64,000 nt of DNA from Siderastrea radians (GCA_964017195.1 OZ024890.1:25661701-25725700), one strand, 5' to 3'; numbered from the stretch's first letter, positions 38,547 through 53,100 are shown. Program-made: numbers and translations. The notes: generated by a model from the sequence alone, not told the origin.

Positions 38547-41498
38547 ACAAACAGACTGTAGTATAACAAAATTAACTAACGCTACTACGAATATTTCAAC
38601 AGCAAACTAGATTCCTGAAGCACTTTAGCTTCGGAGTTTATGACCACTTTGCAAAACATTCTCATTAACAAAAAATGCATGCTTACTAGTTAAGCAAATT
38701 TCGCAGTGTGCAGTAAAACCGCATGAGTGAGAGTTCGGGCACGTTGTGTCAATATGTATGTATATTGAAGTTTAACTTTATTTGATAAAGAATGTACCAA
38801 TTGAGACTCAAGTCGCTTAGGTGACTGAATTAGCTTGATTTAGGAGGTCACGTGATCAGGTATTCTGGTCAAGGGGGGAACGCAGACTAGCCACTCCCCT
38901 CCCCTCTCATAGTTGTGTTGATTTGTTTTTTCTGAACACTCTGTACAATATTTTCGGGAAGAATGTTAAATTAAAAACATGCAGATCTGTACAATAGGCT
39001 TGCCACTCGCTTCATGGTTGGTAAGTTTGAGCTAGAATAAATATATAACAACTGACTCAACAGACAAAGCTCTGACTGCCGGTTGTCTCGAAACCAGAGC
39101 CCGCGATTTACCCTTTTGTTGTCCGCTGGTGAGGGCTAACGCGGGCCCTGGTTATGAGTTAAGACTGGTGTCCGCTCAGTCCGTCACATTTCAAGGACTG
39201 AATCGCATGCCTATGTGTATTACAGACAAGATTAGTTTTGGTTAATAATATTTATTTGTGTACGATCACCAGCAATGGGCCTTTCTTGGAACGTAATATG
39301 ATCACGGAAAAAATGGCAATAAACTAGAGGTTTTCTTCAAACTGTGTACGCCTGGATCAAAACTGCCGTGTGTCACATCGCGACAAACGAACTGACGGAA
39401 AAAATGCTGGCTGTTGCGCTGTAAGTTCATGAAGCGACGGGTCGAGGATTCAGTTGTGTGCTTTCTGGAGTTTTTAAAGGTTAATCTAAGGAATAGTCAC
39501 TTAACTTTTTTATTCCCGAGAATGGCCAAAATAAAAGTTCACGAAAAACTCCTAATTTCCTGCTGATCCCTCCTTTTTCCCTTTAAGGAATTTGGATGCC
39601 ACGTCTACTGCTGCGGCGTTCAAACTAAACGTTCTTGCCGCGAAGCTACCATTTTGACAAAAAATATAAAAAAAATTCGGAAACGATTACCAATTGAAAA
39701 TTTAACAGAACGATTATTTCACTCGCGCCTGTTGGATGAGGTCATATGATTATAACCAACTCAGCGTTACGCTTCTTCTAGTGTTGGTTATTCATCACCT
39801 TGTATGACCACTGCGCGACCGCCCCACAAGACTGGTCAGAAACCGGGCCTGCGAAACGATACGAACAATTCCATACAGATGACGTATGTTTCCCACATCG
39901 GAAATTAGTTCCTATTGGACTTTAAATTATTTTAACTAATAAGAGGCAGCTCTTAGATAAATTGCAGCGCTACATCACCAAGGAATAAAGTTATCCACTA
40001 CCACTGGACAAAGATAGCATTTATTCAGCAGCTCAAATTGATTTTAAAATGTATTTAACAGTCCATTTTTTGTCAAAAATTAGTACACATCACTTCTAGG
40101 TGTTTCGCCTCGCCAGGATGATAGGAGTCCATTGCAGCTGTGCACGCGGCTCAAGCAGTTACGTACGGAAAACTTGAAAACATTGAACGGTATTTTAAAC
40201 CATGACACTGCGACACCCGTGCAGTGCTCTACAAACTAAGCTGTCAAGCCAAGTGGGAGCTGGCCAATGTGTGAGTTCGTATTATACCAGTGAAAGATGA
40301 ATACATGAAAGTGAATACACCTAATTGAAGAAACGTTGTCGGGTAAAAAGCATAAATCATGAACTATACGACCCAGTTGTTTTCTGGGAAGCAGATCAAC
40401 CTGATTTGATTCTCAGACACCGTGCACATCATAATGGACGGAAAAAATAACTGATAGATATACTCCAAAATCTGTCCATGAATAAAAAATACCTCAAATA
40501 TGAATAAACGGAACGGAGTAACAAGTCTGTCGTGCTGTTTTCCGAGAATGCCATAATGTCGCATCGTTTATGGTTTATACTATTTACCAGACGTCTTTTT
40601 TAAATCAGGTGTATAGGAAAATTCAGCTTGTTAGCAAAAATGGGGAAATCGAGTTTACCCCCAGGTATACAAATAAGTCACAAAACAAATCACAGCTTAT
40701 TGCTTCATTAAAGAGGGTTTATTAGATAATTTTACAGTTTTCCTGTTGTATTTACTTTCGGACAGATTCAAACAAGAGACTGTACACAGTGATAAAATAA
40801 ATAGTCTACTAAACATACAACCTTAAGTGTGAATCGCTACCAGCAAACCAATACCAGACTGTAGGTTTTATATTGTTAGCGGACCTGAAGCGAGAAGGTT
40901 TGAACTATTAGGGCAATCAAGCGTTGGTTTTATGTTCAACCTAATAGCCCGACCTTTACAACTTTTGATTTTGTTTGTAACTGCAAAACGACAAAAACCA
41001 CAGTCAAAGGCCCTTCTTATAATAATCACCGGTTGTTGATTGATCACTCACTTTGTAGCAGTGGAAATTATTCAACTTGTAGAGGATAGTACACTTCGGG
41101 GCGAAGATATGAATTTTATTTTCGAGTGGTAAAAACAATATTTTACCAACGAGCGCATCGTATGAACTTAATGAGTGGTCTATTTTCCACTAAAACACTC
41201 TTGTCTATATAATAAACATGGCTATTTCCGCAAGACCCCTTGCCGGCAGATACTCCTATCCTTCACGGAGAGAAGCCTTACTGATTGCGTTACGCTGTCG
41301 TCATAACGTTCAAGAAGACCTCACTATGCACCTTCTCTTCAAATGAAGAAGTTCCGGATACTCTCAAGCAGTTATTCTGAGTGTTTTCCAAAAGTGGCGG
41401 GGACATGCATCCTCGAGTGATTTCCAAGATACAAAAAGTCAACAACAGGTATTTGTGGTACTATTTCCCACTCTAAGTTCGTGGCCTTCGGCGATGCA

Positions 41499-41920
41499 TA
41501 TTTCCCTTTCGTAAACAGTCGTTGCCATTTTTAAGACACTTAACTAAAAAGAAAGTCATTCAGAACCCAGATTCGAACCCAGTCCTTTCGTATGCTAATC
41601 TCTGTCCCTTACCACTACACTACCACGCCAATCCGCCACAATTCCGAAAAATTAAAGTATCTATTATAATTAAATGTCTTTCATAAATGATACATCTATA
41701 ATAGCTGACCCTCGCCCTTTCCCGAACTCTTAACGTAAATTTAACTTGGGCTTAAACTTCTTTCTTTCTAGACTATTTAAAAATGTTTTTGTTGCCTTAT
41801 TGTAACCTAATCCAGAGCATATATTACATCCACCATAGTTCTACAATGACTAAAGGCTTGTTTACCAAGGATGGCATCGACCGTCAAAAATGGCAACGAC
41901 CGTTTACGAAAGGGAAATAG
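41499..41920. repeat. Inverted repeat enclosing a tRNA-like sequence
   Basis: The left arm (about 41499-41534, TTTCCCTTTCGTAAACAGTC then GTTGCCATTTTT) is mirrored by the right arm (41885-41920, AAAAATGGCAACGACCGTTT then ACGAAAGGGAAAT). Arms are about 36 bases with one or two mismatches. Between them lies the tRNA-like sequence. Confidence 0.7.
41566..41642 (-). repeat. tRNA-like sequence, probably SINE-derived
   Basis: On the minus strand, GGCGTGGTAGTGTAGTGGTA resembles an internal A box and GGGTTCGAATC a B box about 35 bases further on. The T arm does not pair properly (CTGGG faces CTGGG), so a functional tRNA is unlikely. A tRNA-derived SINE or decayed tRNA fits better. Confidence 0.5.
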
Positions 41921-44124
41921 GCTTCGGCGATATGTGTACCTTTTTCGTCGTGCCTCTGAGTACTCATTTAAGAGGACAATAACATCGGAAACTCTTTGGC
42001 TGCCGCAACGACGATTTGCGACACACCGAACTTGTCGCGAGCAAGGCTGAAAGATACTTTATGGACCAGTGGAATTGGTCGTTTTGCAATCGCAAAGAGA
42101 TTCAAATAAATCCTAAATATATTATCACAGGAATTGCTTTGTCCAAAGCAAAAAATTGCCTTAATTGTTTTTTCCCACCAAATTAATAACCATACAAAAT
42201 GTGGATAGCCATGCAATAACTAGGAATGGGTAGAGAGAACTACGAACAGTCTCAGGTTTCACTAAAGGATAAACAAGCAAGAAGGGAAACGCGAGGCAGC
42301 GCGAAAAATGCAACATGGCCATTCATCAATAATGAAATTTTATCGTTCGCGTTGCCGATTGGACGAACTATATTTTGTTTGTTTGCTTGTCTGCTTGTTT
42401 ACTTGCTTGCTTGTCCGTTGTTTGTTTGCGGTTTAATAGTTGACTTAATCCAACAGTTAACAAAACTTTTGCTCACATTGTCTAGGAGACGATATAAGAC
42501 TATGTTGGCGTCAACTCAGCGCTCTACAACAACTAGCTCATAATGGTCAAATCCTACAGTAAAAACATTTGCTTTCTAGCTTTGAAATAAAGCCACCGAC
42601 TGACAATAATTTACATCAAACATTTCCAAAGAAAAATAAGCAAAAAATGTAAAGTTAGTAATAACAACCACCACGTAACCATGAAAATTTACTAATGGCG
42701 AGTTTCTTCGCTAAACACTCTACGGCAGTACAGGCGTCTCTTGCATAATGTAGAACCACTTTGAAAAGCCATAGTCACATTTTCAAGTCATCCACAAAAA
42801 CCCAACAGTACTGGCTCAGCTTTGTTAAAAGTCACTGCACCGCCGCTCTGCGACCGTAATTACATGTATAGTATCTTCTCTGGTCTAGTAAGTGGTCTGT
42901 TCTCAGACACTGGTTCAACTTTTTCATGTTTATCTCTCGTGTCCAGGAAATACGATAAAATTATGGTTTGCTCTCCCACATATGTTAGAGAGAAACACCG
43001 AACCACCGACAACCAAGCTTCCCCAACATCATGAAGCAGCTCGTGATCTGAAAAGCTCTCGTCACAAAGTACGCAACCACGTCTTATGTCACTAAGATGG
43101 CTTGACTTACTACTACTCCCTTTGAAAATTTAACTGATATCTTCACCCAGAAATTTTGAGAGGATTTTGCACATGTGCAGTTACTTAACCTCACCATACA
43201 GCCCGCAAAACCTCCGTAACATAGCCGCCTTTGACAACTAAAATGACAATAAACACTTGTCTCAAACAAAGGCACTTCTGTTGAATTTGCAAACTTGTTA
43301 TTTACACTAATAGAAAAACCCTCCAAATTAAGCCAGTTTCTAACCTCAGTTCGCGCCTGAATCGCGATCGCCACCCGCGGATATCATGAAACAACCAAGT
43401 CATCAAACACGCGTCACAGATATTCCTTGATGTTGGGGTGACCACAATTTCTGCTGAACTATGTGTATGTCAAAGGTTTTAACAACATCGGTCTGTTCAA
43501 CCACTCTATTCGGATTTATACTCGTATCCGCCAACGTGAAGGACAGCAAAGTAATTCGCTTGTTACGAGATCAGATTTGGTTTCAGTTTATTTAACTTTT
43601 GAGATCTTTTTGCATTAACTTTCCCGCCAACTTACTTTGTTCGTGGCGTTGTAAGGTTGATATATATTATGGTTTGTTGCTAGGAATCTATAGCTATACA
43701 TCACGTGGCATGCTTCACATTCTAACGAAAACACTTCGAAGTAAACTAAAACCGATGTGTCTGAGGCAATCCAAAGTTATTTTCAATGTGAACGAGTGCC
43801 TTGGATGACAACAAAGTGTTTACATGTCGTTGCCATTACTCGGTCAGATCTCGTTCACTAAAAGTAAACTGAAAATGTTTTTCTTCTAAAACTGCAGTCG
43901 CTTTCAACTGTCGATATGTTGATCCCCTTACGGCGTCTTTCTAAGATTTTCCCACACCTTTGTATCTGATACTTTGTTCTTGTTTTAACCTTTTATAATG
44001 TGTCTGGTCCAAATTAAAATAGCCTAGCTTTATACAAAATAAATTCCACAGACGCCTGACGGCTCGGTCCGTGATTAACAGTTCGCATATCTACTATCAG
44101 TTACTAAAGGAATTTCTAAACCTT

Positions 44125-47100
44125 CTATGATGCCTCCGTTGAATCGTTGGCCGGGTTGGCCTGGGCCACCATTTTCTTGGCTCTGTTCATGCGATCTAGC
44201 TCGGCAGCGGCGTCGCTTCTCACAGCAGTGCCACCCCGGCCCACGGGCGCACTGGTGCCGCTCTTTTTATTGAGGAGGGAGTTGAAGAAATTGGCCAGTA
44301 CACCTTCACTAGCGGCACTGCCGGCAACTGGTTTTCCAGGCTCAACCTGCAAATGAAAACAATGTGACTTACTCAAATCCCGCGTAATGACATCCTAAAA
44401 ATAACGAGCCCTTACACTTTCAGAGTCAGTTACGGAGACACTTAAGGTGGTTCTAACTTTTGAGTCTGTGGATGAAATCCTATGGTGTGACCATTCAAAT
44501 GAAACCTCTTCAGCAGTACTTTCACATGGTACTATTTGTTTTTAAGTATTTTACAAAATGAAACTTGGATTTTGTCTTGAATTTTAAATTTGGGTACTCT
44601 TGGGAGTTTTAACCCTTTAAAAAAAGGGTTAAGGGTGTATTTGATTGGGTGTGGTCCGGAAAAAAGGCGCTGTTACATGAGGCAACTTTGTCTGCAACAT
44701 GCAAACACAAGGCCGTTGCGAGACAAGTTACGTTCGAATTTGCACGTAGCTGCGCATGTAACACCCCATCTTCACAACCTATCTCGAGGAAAAACTGCGT
44801 TGCGAATTGCAGGAAAAGAGGCTAGTCCTCTACTTTTTCCAAACGTTGCGAGATACGTTGCAGCGCGTAACGTATTCTGCAAACTTGTCTCGTTATGCTA
44901 CCTTCATCACTGCGTTGCGAGGTTGTAACCAAGATGGCCACCATTATAAAATGCAACGAGGGAAAACTACATTTACATCGGATTAGGTTTCTACCTGTCA
45001 CTGTACACAGAAATTAATCTCTGGGGAATTTTTCCTGTGGAAGTTAAAGCAGGGAAACGGGTGTCTTACAGGATATCCTAATTGATTTTCTTATTTTCAG
45101 TGTACCTTTGGTCCTCTTGGCATAGGGGACATTCCTCCTGACGGTCTTCTGTCTGTACTTATCCTGCCACTGGGGCTTCCAGGGGCACGAGGCTTGGTGA
45201 TGTCCTAAAAAAAAAGGCCATACATGAACTTATCTCACAGCGCATTTTACAGCAAGTAAGGAAAGCTTATCAAACATGACTCTTTTGACATGAAAATAAT
45301 GATCATTTATGTCATGAGAAATGAAACAATTTCCTGTATAAGAGAATCGAAAGATCTTCAGGGTGTTTTTATCGATTTTAACAGTTGCGAAAAAGGCTTA
45401 AACAATCAGGCTTAAAAGAGACTCAAGTCCATGGCCCCGAAAAACCAGCCCAGGCCCTAACAGCAAATCAAGCCCTCAGAGAGCTGTTCATCTGTAAGTT
45501 CATTCACTACATGATGAATACGGGTACGTACAATTTGACTGCATGAATTTCGCATAAATGTGAACAGCAATGACAGATGTATAAGAAAAAAACGCCCCCA
45601 CCCAAAATTTGTGATTGCGGAGGTGGCTACAAATAATGCCAGGATGTTTTTCTCATAAATTAAAATGAGTTAAACTAAAGACAAGGAAAGAACGATTCAA
45701 TCAGACGCTTTGGCTTTGGCTAAACAGAGGCTTTGACACAGAAGTCTGGGGGACCAACTTACCGGTTGTTGCCTGGCTATTCCTGATGCTACTGTTGCAG
45801 GCATCTTTTGAAGAAGTTGCTGTGGAAAAGATAACATAACAACGGTAAGATAGAGCTTTTCAAAAATAGTTCAATACATGTTCAATAGGTGTTCAATAGG
45901 TGTGCAGTAGTTATTAGCCCCAGGTAACATAGAAAAATTAAGGGAATTTGTGGATATTTGCGGGTAATGCATTTATCAGAGCTTTAGAATACATTACTTT
46001 CTATTTCATACATACAGTCAGGTTGCATCTTTCTCTAATTTGTCACCTTGGAAACCCAAAATGACCTTTGTGAACACTGATTTAACTCTGACATGTTAAT
46101 TTTGCCAAAACCAATCAGGTGGGAAAACAAATCACATAGTATATAAAGCTTACCCAGTGTTCTCACCAGGCCGCGGCCTTGCGGGATTCCCGCAAAAAAA
46201 TTTGAGATGGCGCAGGAGCAAGCTTCGAGTCAAACGGACTTCTGAGTAGTAGACTTCTTTATGAGTAGTTTAATGGTCAATCGAACACCCCAGCATTTTG
46301 CTTGTTCAAATGAATAAAAACATTTATCAAAAGATTTAAAGCCTTTAGTTTTATTGCCTTTGCCCTCGTTGGTCACACGTACGTGGTAAAGGTTTGCGTA
46401 AGCATCGTTATCAAATCGTAAACATCTTGTCCGTTATGTTGGATCAGGTAGGTACTTCATGTAACAGACCTTTTGGAGTGCGAGCTCAGATTATTCGTAG
46501 CGCGTGGTTTTTGTTGACGAACAACAGCTGATTACACCATGGCACAGCGAAAATTAGATTGCTTCTTTCGTCCTAAAGTACCCAGGCTTGAGGAAAGAGT
46601 ACAAGATGATGGAAATTCTGGTGAAGATGACGATAAAGAGGAAAACGTAGCAAATAAAGATCAAGGAGCCGTTCCATCGAAGAAAGAACGTGTGTTCCAG
46701 AGTACATGGCAGTCGAAATACACATGGCTAGCCTATGATGCCGATAAGAAAATAATGACATGCAAGATTTGTGTTCAGGCAAGGAAGTCAAATGCATTTA
46801 CCCAGGGAAATTCAAATTTTCGAACAAGCACTTTGAGTAGACATGCTGCAAGTTCTGATCACCAGGCTGCATTAGTAGGCAAGTCGATGGAAAGCAGTTT
46901 TACGAAGGCCATCGAATCTTCTCTAAAAGCGAAAGAAAAAGGAGTCGAAGTTGCCCTCAAGAGCATATACTGGCTTGCCAATTGCAAAGAAGGTATTTCT
47001 ACACACAAGTACTCGAGTTTGTTGTCATTTCTAGAAATTTTGGACTGCCCAAATGTTCAAGAACTGCACTGCGGTGCTAATGCCACATATCGTACTGATG

Positions 47101-50100
47101 TTGTTGCTAACGAGTTGCAAGATTCAATTGCTCAGATTATAAGAGAAGACATTGACAAAGAAACAGAGCAGTCAAGCTACATCAGCATTCTGGCTGATGA
47201 AAGCACTGACATAAGTGTTACTCAGATGCTTGTGGTGTATATGAGACTTATCAGTTTAACTGATTTCAAACCAGTTACTCATTTCCTGACCAATGTTCAT
47301 GTATTGGATGGCAAGGCAGCCAACTGTAACAGAGGCTATTCTAAAAGCACTGAAAGAAAGGAAAATACCCATCAGCACGAGAACTGAGAAGTTAAAGGGT
47401 GTATAAGAAGTCTTAAATGAGCCTCAGTTAAAGTATAAAGAAATTCATCAAGTGAGGTGATTGTCCTTCTACAAGGCATTGGAAAGCCTGTACCTGACTT
47501 GGGACTCTCTTGTTACCGACTTTGAACAGGAAGTGGAAAACAAGCAAGACAAAGATGGAAAACTGAAAGGTTACATCAAGAAACTAGCCCAATTTGACTT
47601 TGTGGCAACTATCCACATGTTCATGGATGTCCTACCACATGTTATGGAGCTGACACTCATTTTTCCGAAGAAGGACCTTGACTGCAGCATTGTACCTCCT
47701 GCTATCGCAACATGTGTGAATGAACTGACTAGGTATAAGCTGAACCAAACAAGAAAAGCCCCAGGGGCATTAGACCCCGCCGTTGTTCTACCCCCCCGGG
47801 GCCTGTGTAGCGAAAGACACGACGAGTATTTGTTTGGCCGAGCGAAAACCGGAGGTCTGGGGCAAGTGACCACCAAAAAAAAAAAAAAAAAAAAGCCCCA
47901 GGGGCATTAGACCCCGCCGTTGTTCTCCCCTCCCCCCCGGGGGTATAAAATATGCTACGGTCAGACTCAAGATAAAAGCCCTTGCCTGTGTAGCAAAAGA
48001 CACGACGAGTATTTGTTTGGCCGAGCGAAAACCGGAGGTCTGGGGCAAGTGACCACCAAAAAAAAAAAACCACGGAAAAAAAATGGGTATTACTAGACCC
48101 CGTCCTGACGGCGGGGTAACAAGCCCAGCAAAACCTTCCTTTCTTAAAGAATTTGAAGATGAGGTCAAGTTCAGCAGTGAGAGTCCTCCGACCTGCCAGT
48201 TCAAATCTCACAAGCTGTCAGCAAGCTCACAATCAAGGGAAAGATTCAGTCCAAAAACTCAAAGAGGAATTTCTTGTTAAACTGATAAATAACTTGAACA
48301 AACGCTTCCCAAAGGAAACTCAAGACATCATAACTGCTTGTAGTGTGCTGGCAATGAGGCCTTTATCATTTGTACCAAGCAGCGATCTCCAGGCCTGGGG
48401 AAATCAAGAACTGGAGGTCTTGCTAACCCATTTTGATAGGAATCCTGCTGATGGTGAAGGAAGGTTTCTTGAATCTGAAGCAGCAAGGCATGAATGGTCA
48501 CTTGTCAAGCACCTTGCTCTTCAAGAGAAATATCCCTGTGACAACATGGGAACTCTTTGGAGCATCATTTACAAGTTTCACAAGGATTCATTTCCTAAGC
48601 TTCTTAAACTTGCTGCTGTGGCATTGACTTTGCCCATTCATACTGCAGGCTGTGAAAGGGGTTTTAGCCTTCAAAACAACCTGAAAAACTGTCAGAGAAA
48701 TAGGCTTCTACCAGAGAGGTTGGACACACTGATGGTAATTTCAGCAGAAGGGCCACCTTTACAAGAGTTTCAATTTGAACGTGCTTTGATGAAATGGAAG
48801 GCTGAGAAATCACGAAAGATTTTTTCCACATCCGTCAAGGACCGCGAGTAACTTTGTCCCTCTAATATTCTTACAGGGCCCCTATTTTTCAGCAGAGGGT
48901 GCCCTGCGACTCCCCAAGGCAAAATCCTGGTGAGAACACTGCTTACCTGAGCATTGTACTTTGTAATGCATTACAAGTTACATGTATGTTAATAAGGAAG
49001 AAGTATTAACATGTATTAAACTAAGTTTAATCACTGCAGGAAAAACTAACCTGCTGTTTCGCAAGGAAGGTCTGTTCATCCTCAGCAAGAATTTCTTTGT
49101 CTTGTATTGGCTGTGGAAAGTACATGAATTGAGTTGATTTACGAAAGAAAAACCACATTAACAAGTGTACTACTTTTGCTCAACATTCAATTACAATTTT
49201 GTGCATATACACAGTTGACAGAGATACATGTATGGCCCTGTATTTTCATGGTCTAATTGCAAGATTCTTAGGAACAACTTATTTTAATCATCCTTCATTG
49301 AACATAAAATTAATTACGCTTTTGGGCATTCTACTCAATGGCATAAAAGCAATTCGTAAGCTCTGTAACTCTTCTCAACACTTACGAATGATAAAAGAAA
49401 TACTATGCACACCCCACCCCCTATGGGGTTTGCTTTTGTAACCTCCATGAGCAAATACCCATGCTTGGTCCCAAGTGAAGGGTGTCTGCTTATGAGGTTT
49501 GGCTGCACAACTGTAAACTCCTACTCACCTTTCTCAACTGCGGTTTCACAATGTGGTCGTCAAACACATCATCAGGCAGGATAACTTTTAGGTGTTCACT
49601 CAAAATGTTTATTTTCTTCACAGAATCCCAGCCTGCTGGACTGTGAAACATTTAATAATAGCACATTACTAAGGATTGCACACAAGTTTCTACTTAGGAA
49701 TCCTTTTAGGTACATGTAGCTTTAAGGTTTCCACCTCTAAGGAGTCTCCTAATATCACTGCATTTAAACATGCTCTATGACTCACAATATTTACATGTTA
49801 AGTGGTCCAAGATGAGCATCCAACTATTACGATACAAATTTATTGAATTTCAACAAATGTTTTATATTCAGTAAAACCTTGCAGTTGAAAAACATTAACA
49901 TACTTTGAGTCAGCGTGATCATACTTTTCATTGCCAAAAGAAAATCGGCACCCTGCCTGCCTTCCAAATCTAAAAAATAACCTCCAGACAGCTTGCAAGC
50001 TTCCATTGGTGTAACACCCCCCTCCCGCTGAAAAAAAACCCAGCCCTTTAACCAAAAAAAAAAACAACCAGCCTTTAACCAAAAGTTATCCTGGGCTGGA

Positions 50101-53100
50101 TGTATCAGTCAATCTGTCAGTCAATCAGTCAATCCAGCCATGCTTAATCACTGTCTCCAGGTACGTGAGTACTTGGTAGGATTTTACATGTACCTCAGTA
50201 CATGTAACAGAACCTGTGAAACTCACAGATGATGTAAAATGAAGGAAACAAAACAGTTTAAACAATAGCGTACAGCAAACAATAGCTTTCAAAACAAAGA
50301 AAATCTCATCAGCTTGTCAGGTTCTTACAGGAGCCCAGAAACAAAGAAATTGGCTTTCTTTCAGCTGTACTGTTGGGCATTTGGAGAGTGCTTTTGCTAG
50401 ATTTGTTTTCAAAAACTGCTAATGTCCAGGGGTTTGCTCAGGGGAGGAGTGGGTACAGCTGGAAATGACTGTATGACTGTTTACATGTACTTACATAAAT
50501 ACAGATTCCTTGTCCACAGCCAAAGCAGGACTATTGAATGGCAGGCCATAAATTTGATGAACTAAATATTTGTACAATAAACTGCAGTTTTTATTTTCTT
50601 TCACAGATGTGTAAAACAAGGAAGCACCATCTAATATGAATCAAGGAAAAATAAATCGGAGAAATAAATATGTACCTGTTGTACAATACTATGATAATAA
50701 CTAAAAAACAACATTATACCAGTATACTAACATCTCTTACTATCTGCCTTCCTACAGCTAGTGTATTTAGGGGTGGTTCCATAATCTGTTCTAGATGTGT
50801 AATTTGTGTGAAAAGATGAAGCTGATGTTAAAAGAGGTAAAATAAAACAGAAATCAGAGAGTGGCAATTTCTAAACACTATTGTCAGCTGACAAGCAGCA
50901 CACTGGGAACCTGCATGATTTTGTAGTGAAAAGCAATCCTTGTTCTCATGTTTGGAATACAGAACATTGTCAATACTGTAACCTGCCCTCAAGCCCAATT
51001 CAATCAGCATCATTAGTCACTCTTTCACAAGCTACTCAAAAAACATTTAAAACTTCACATGGAAAAGGTTTACTGACCAAAACACCAAAATTAAGCCAAT
51101 TTTCCAGTTGGAAAACCTGGTATACATGTATATACTGTACAGCAGTATCTTCGTACAACTACACAATGTAAACAGTACAAACAAGGATACATTTTAAACA
51201 GTGTCTTCTGATGTGCTGTTGAATAAAATCAAAGTGCTCCTCTCTGTAATCTCTGTCCTTTTCAAGAGCTGACATGCAATCCGTCTGAAACACAAGAACA
51301 AGAAAATTGAGGAAAGTCTTCACTACTGAAACTTACACGTCAACATGCAATTTTCCAAAATGAGAGTGCTTTTACCACTACCAACCTTGCACTCAACATT
51401 CATGTACAGGGTATGTGGGGGCAGGGGGTCCAAATACCCAATTCTCTTCTGCTGGCCTCTTTGCATTCTTTCTATTACAAAGCATTGTGCAATGTTGCAT
51501 AATAACATTGTTTCCCATGTTTTTCTGTTTTCCACCCCCCTGGTAGAATAAAAGATCCTACAGGATCTTAAATGGCAATAATCCTAAGCAAGATTTATAG
51601 GATCCTACTCAGGATCCAGTAAAATCTTACAGGAGCACAAGATCATATTAAGATCCTAAAGGGACCCTGTAGGATCTAGTCAAGGATCTTATCAGGATCC
51701 TAGGACTGGATCCTACAAATGCTTTTACACTGTAGGATCCTTAGCCTGCGAGCAAGATCTCTCAGGGATGATGGTGCGAAGAAGGGAAAAATAGAGAGAG
51801 AGCTTGCATCAACATCTCAGGAATTTGAATTCCACCTCCAGCGCAGCTGTGGCTCCCTGTTGTATGAGCTGTCAGATTTTGGCCAATCAGCACAAACCAG
51901 AAACGAGATTCAATGTAACAAACATGTTTAAAACACATGAAAGAAGGTCAGATTCCATGCATTACGCAAATTTGATGCACTTTTGAACTGAAACTAACTT
52001 AGGATTATATTTGCTATTTCAAGTACAAATTCTCAGTTTACAGTTGTCATTGACTTTCAATTTGAGCCTCTTTTACTATTTCAATTTTAATCGAAGGACA
52101 AAGTGCGCGAAAGAAATGTTCGATTTCTTCCCACATGGCTTGCGCAATTTATTTTGAGACTCACAGCATGCAAATTCAGTGCACTGTGAACTAAAAATAA
52201 TCCCAGGAAAAAAGCTTGCTATTTTACTCTAATTCTCTTTCTAACATCATAACCTTCGATTTCCAGTAGAAGTTGCAATTGCATTCAACAGTTTCACTTT
52301 TGATGGCAGTTTTGGCGAAGGCAATTTCATTCTGAAAATTTTAGCTTCGTAGTTTACATTGCATTCAGCATTTACTTTTTTTGTCTGCATGCAGGGTCCG
52401 AAATTGCGACCAGCTGGTCACCAGTGCGACTGAAAATTGAGTGTTGGCGACCAGAATTTCAAGGCTAGTCGCCAGGAGGCGACTAACTTTCAGCGCCTTG
52501 TTAATGTTTTGAACCACCGCTCAAGGAATTAATTTCGTTTTAAATGGAAAAATTCGCGTTTGATTTCCAGCAGAAACTTACCCCTTGTCTTTTCGAAGTT
52601 TTTAATCTCCATAGAGAATAATTTAGATCAAAAACGAAGGTAAGATTCCTGTTAAATGACCTCCACGACAGTTGTAATCCACGCAATGTAATCGACATTT
52701 AGTGGCCCCCATGTTTTCAGCAGTTTCATCTGACAACCATACCGTGGGCGCATCGCATAAACACAGGCTTCCCATTTGCCATTGAATATTCAACGAAACG
52801 CTCTACAAATTTTCGATAACGCTTTACAGTCAGAGGAAGTGGCGTCATGTTCAGTCTTCAAACTAAGAGAGCTATCTATTTAACAAAAACTCCTTTCCAA
52901 CTACAATGTAAGCTACACGATCGGCTTTTTTTCATGGCAGTCTGACTCTTGCGATCGTTCACGAGTAAGATTATGTTTTGAGCGAAGAAATGTCTTTAAA
53001 AGCTTCGTGTTTCGCTGTGAAGCAACAATTTTACGGACACTTTTTGGCGACCAGAATTTTCCACCTGGCGACTGAAAAAAAAATTGCAGTCGCCACTTGG

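Larger units (their letters stand above)
38547..44124. other. Intergenic stretch between gene C and the dynein gene
   Basis: No exon recognised. It contains candidate poly(A) hexamers for gene C (AATAAA overlapping the stop at 38542-38547 and at 39036-39041), a GC-rich hairpin at 39095-39160 (arms of about 15 bases, ACCAGAGCCCGCG and CGCGGGCCCTGGT), and a tRNA-like sequence within an inverted repeat near 41.5-41.9 kb. Confidence 0.5.
46156..48940 (+). mobile_element. Decayed hAT transposon in a dynein intron
   Basis: Terminal inverted repeats AGTGTTCTCACCAGG (left) and CCTGGTGAGAACACT (right) are flanked by the 8-bp words GCTTACCC and GCTTACCT, seven of eight matching, as expected for hAT target duplication. 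The interior codes for a hAT transposase remnant on the plus strand, opposite to the host gene. It occupies the intron between the exons at 45763-45819 and 49051-49110. Confidence 0.9.

Noticed and set aside
41566..41642. Functional tRNA gene
   Set aside because: The T-stem cannot pair and no full cloverleaf forms.
42378..42430. TTGC/TTGT run as a regulatory repeat
   Set aside because: Low-complexity sequence without any other support.
44590..44945. GTTGCGAG-rich segment as a MITE
   Set aside because: Recurrent short words are present, but I could not find terminal inverted repeats or a target duplication.
47571..48211. Minus-strand frames of 101-160 codons in the hAT region
   Set aside because: They run through the nested A-tailed repeats (poly-Phe runs) and have no family features.
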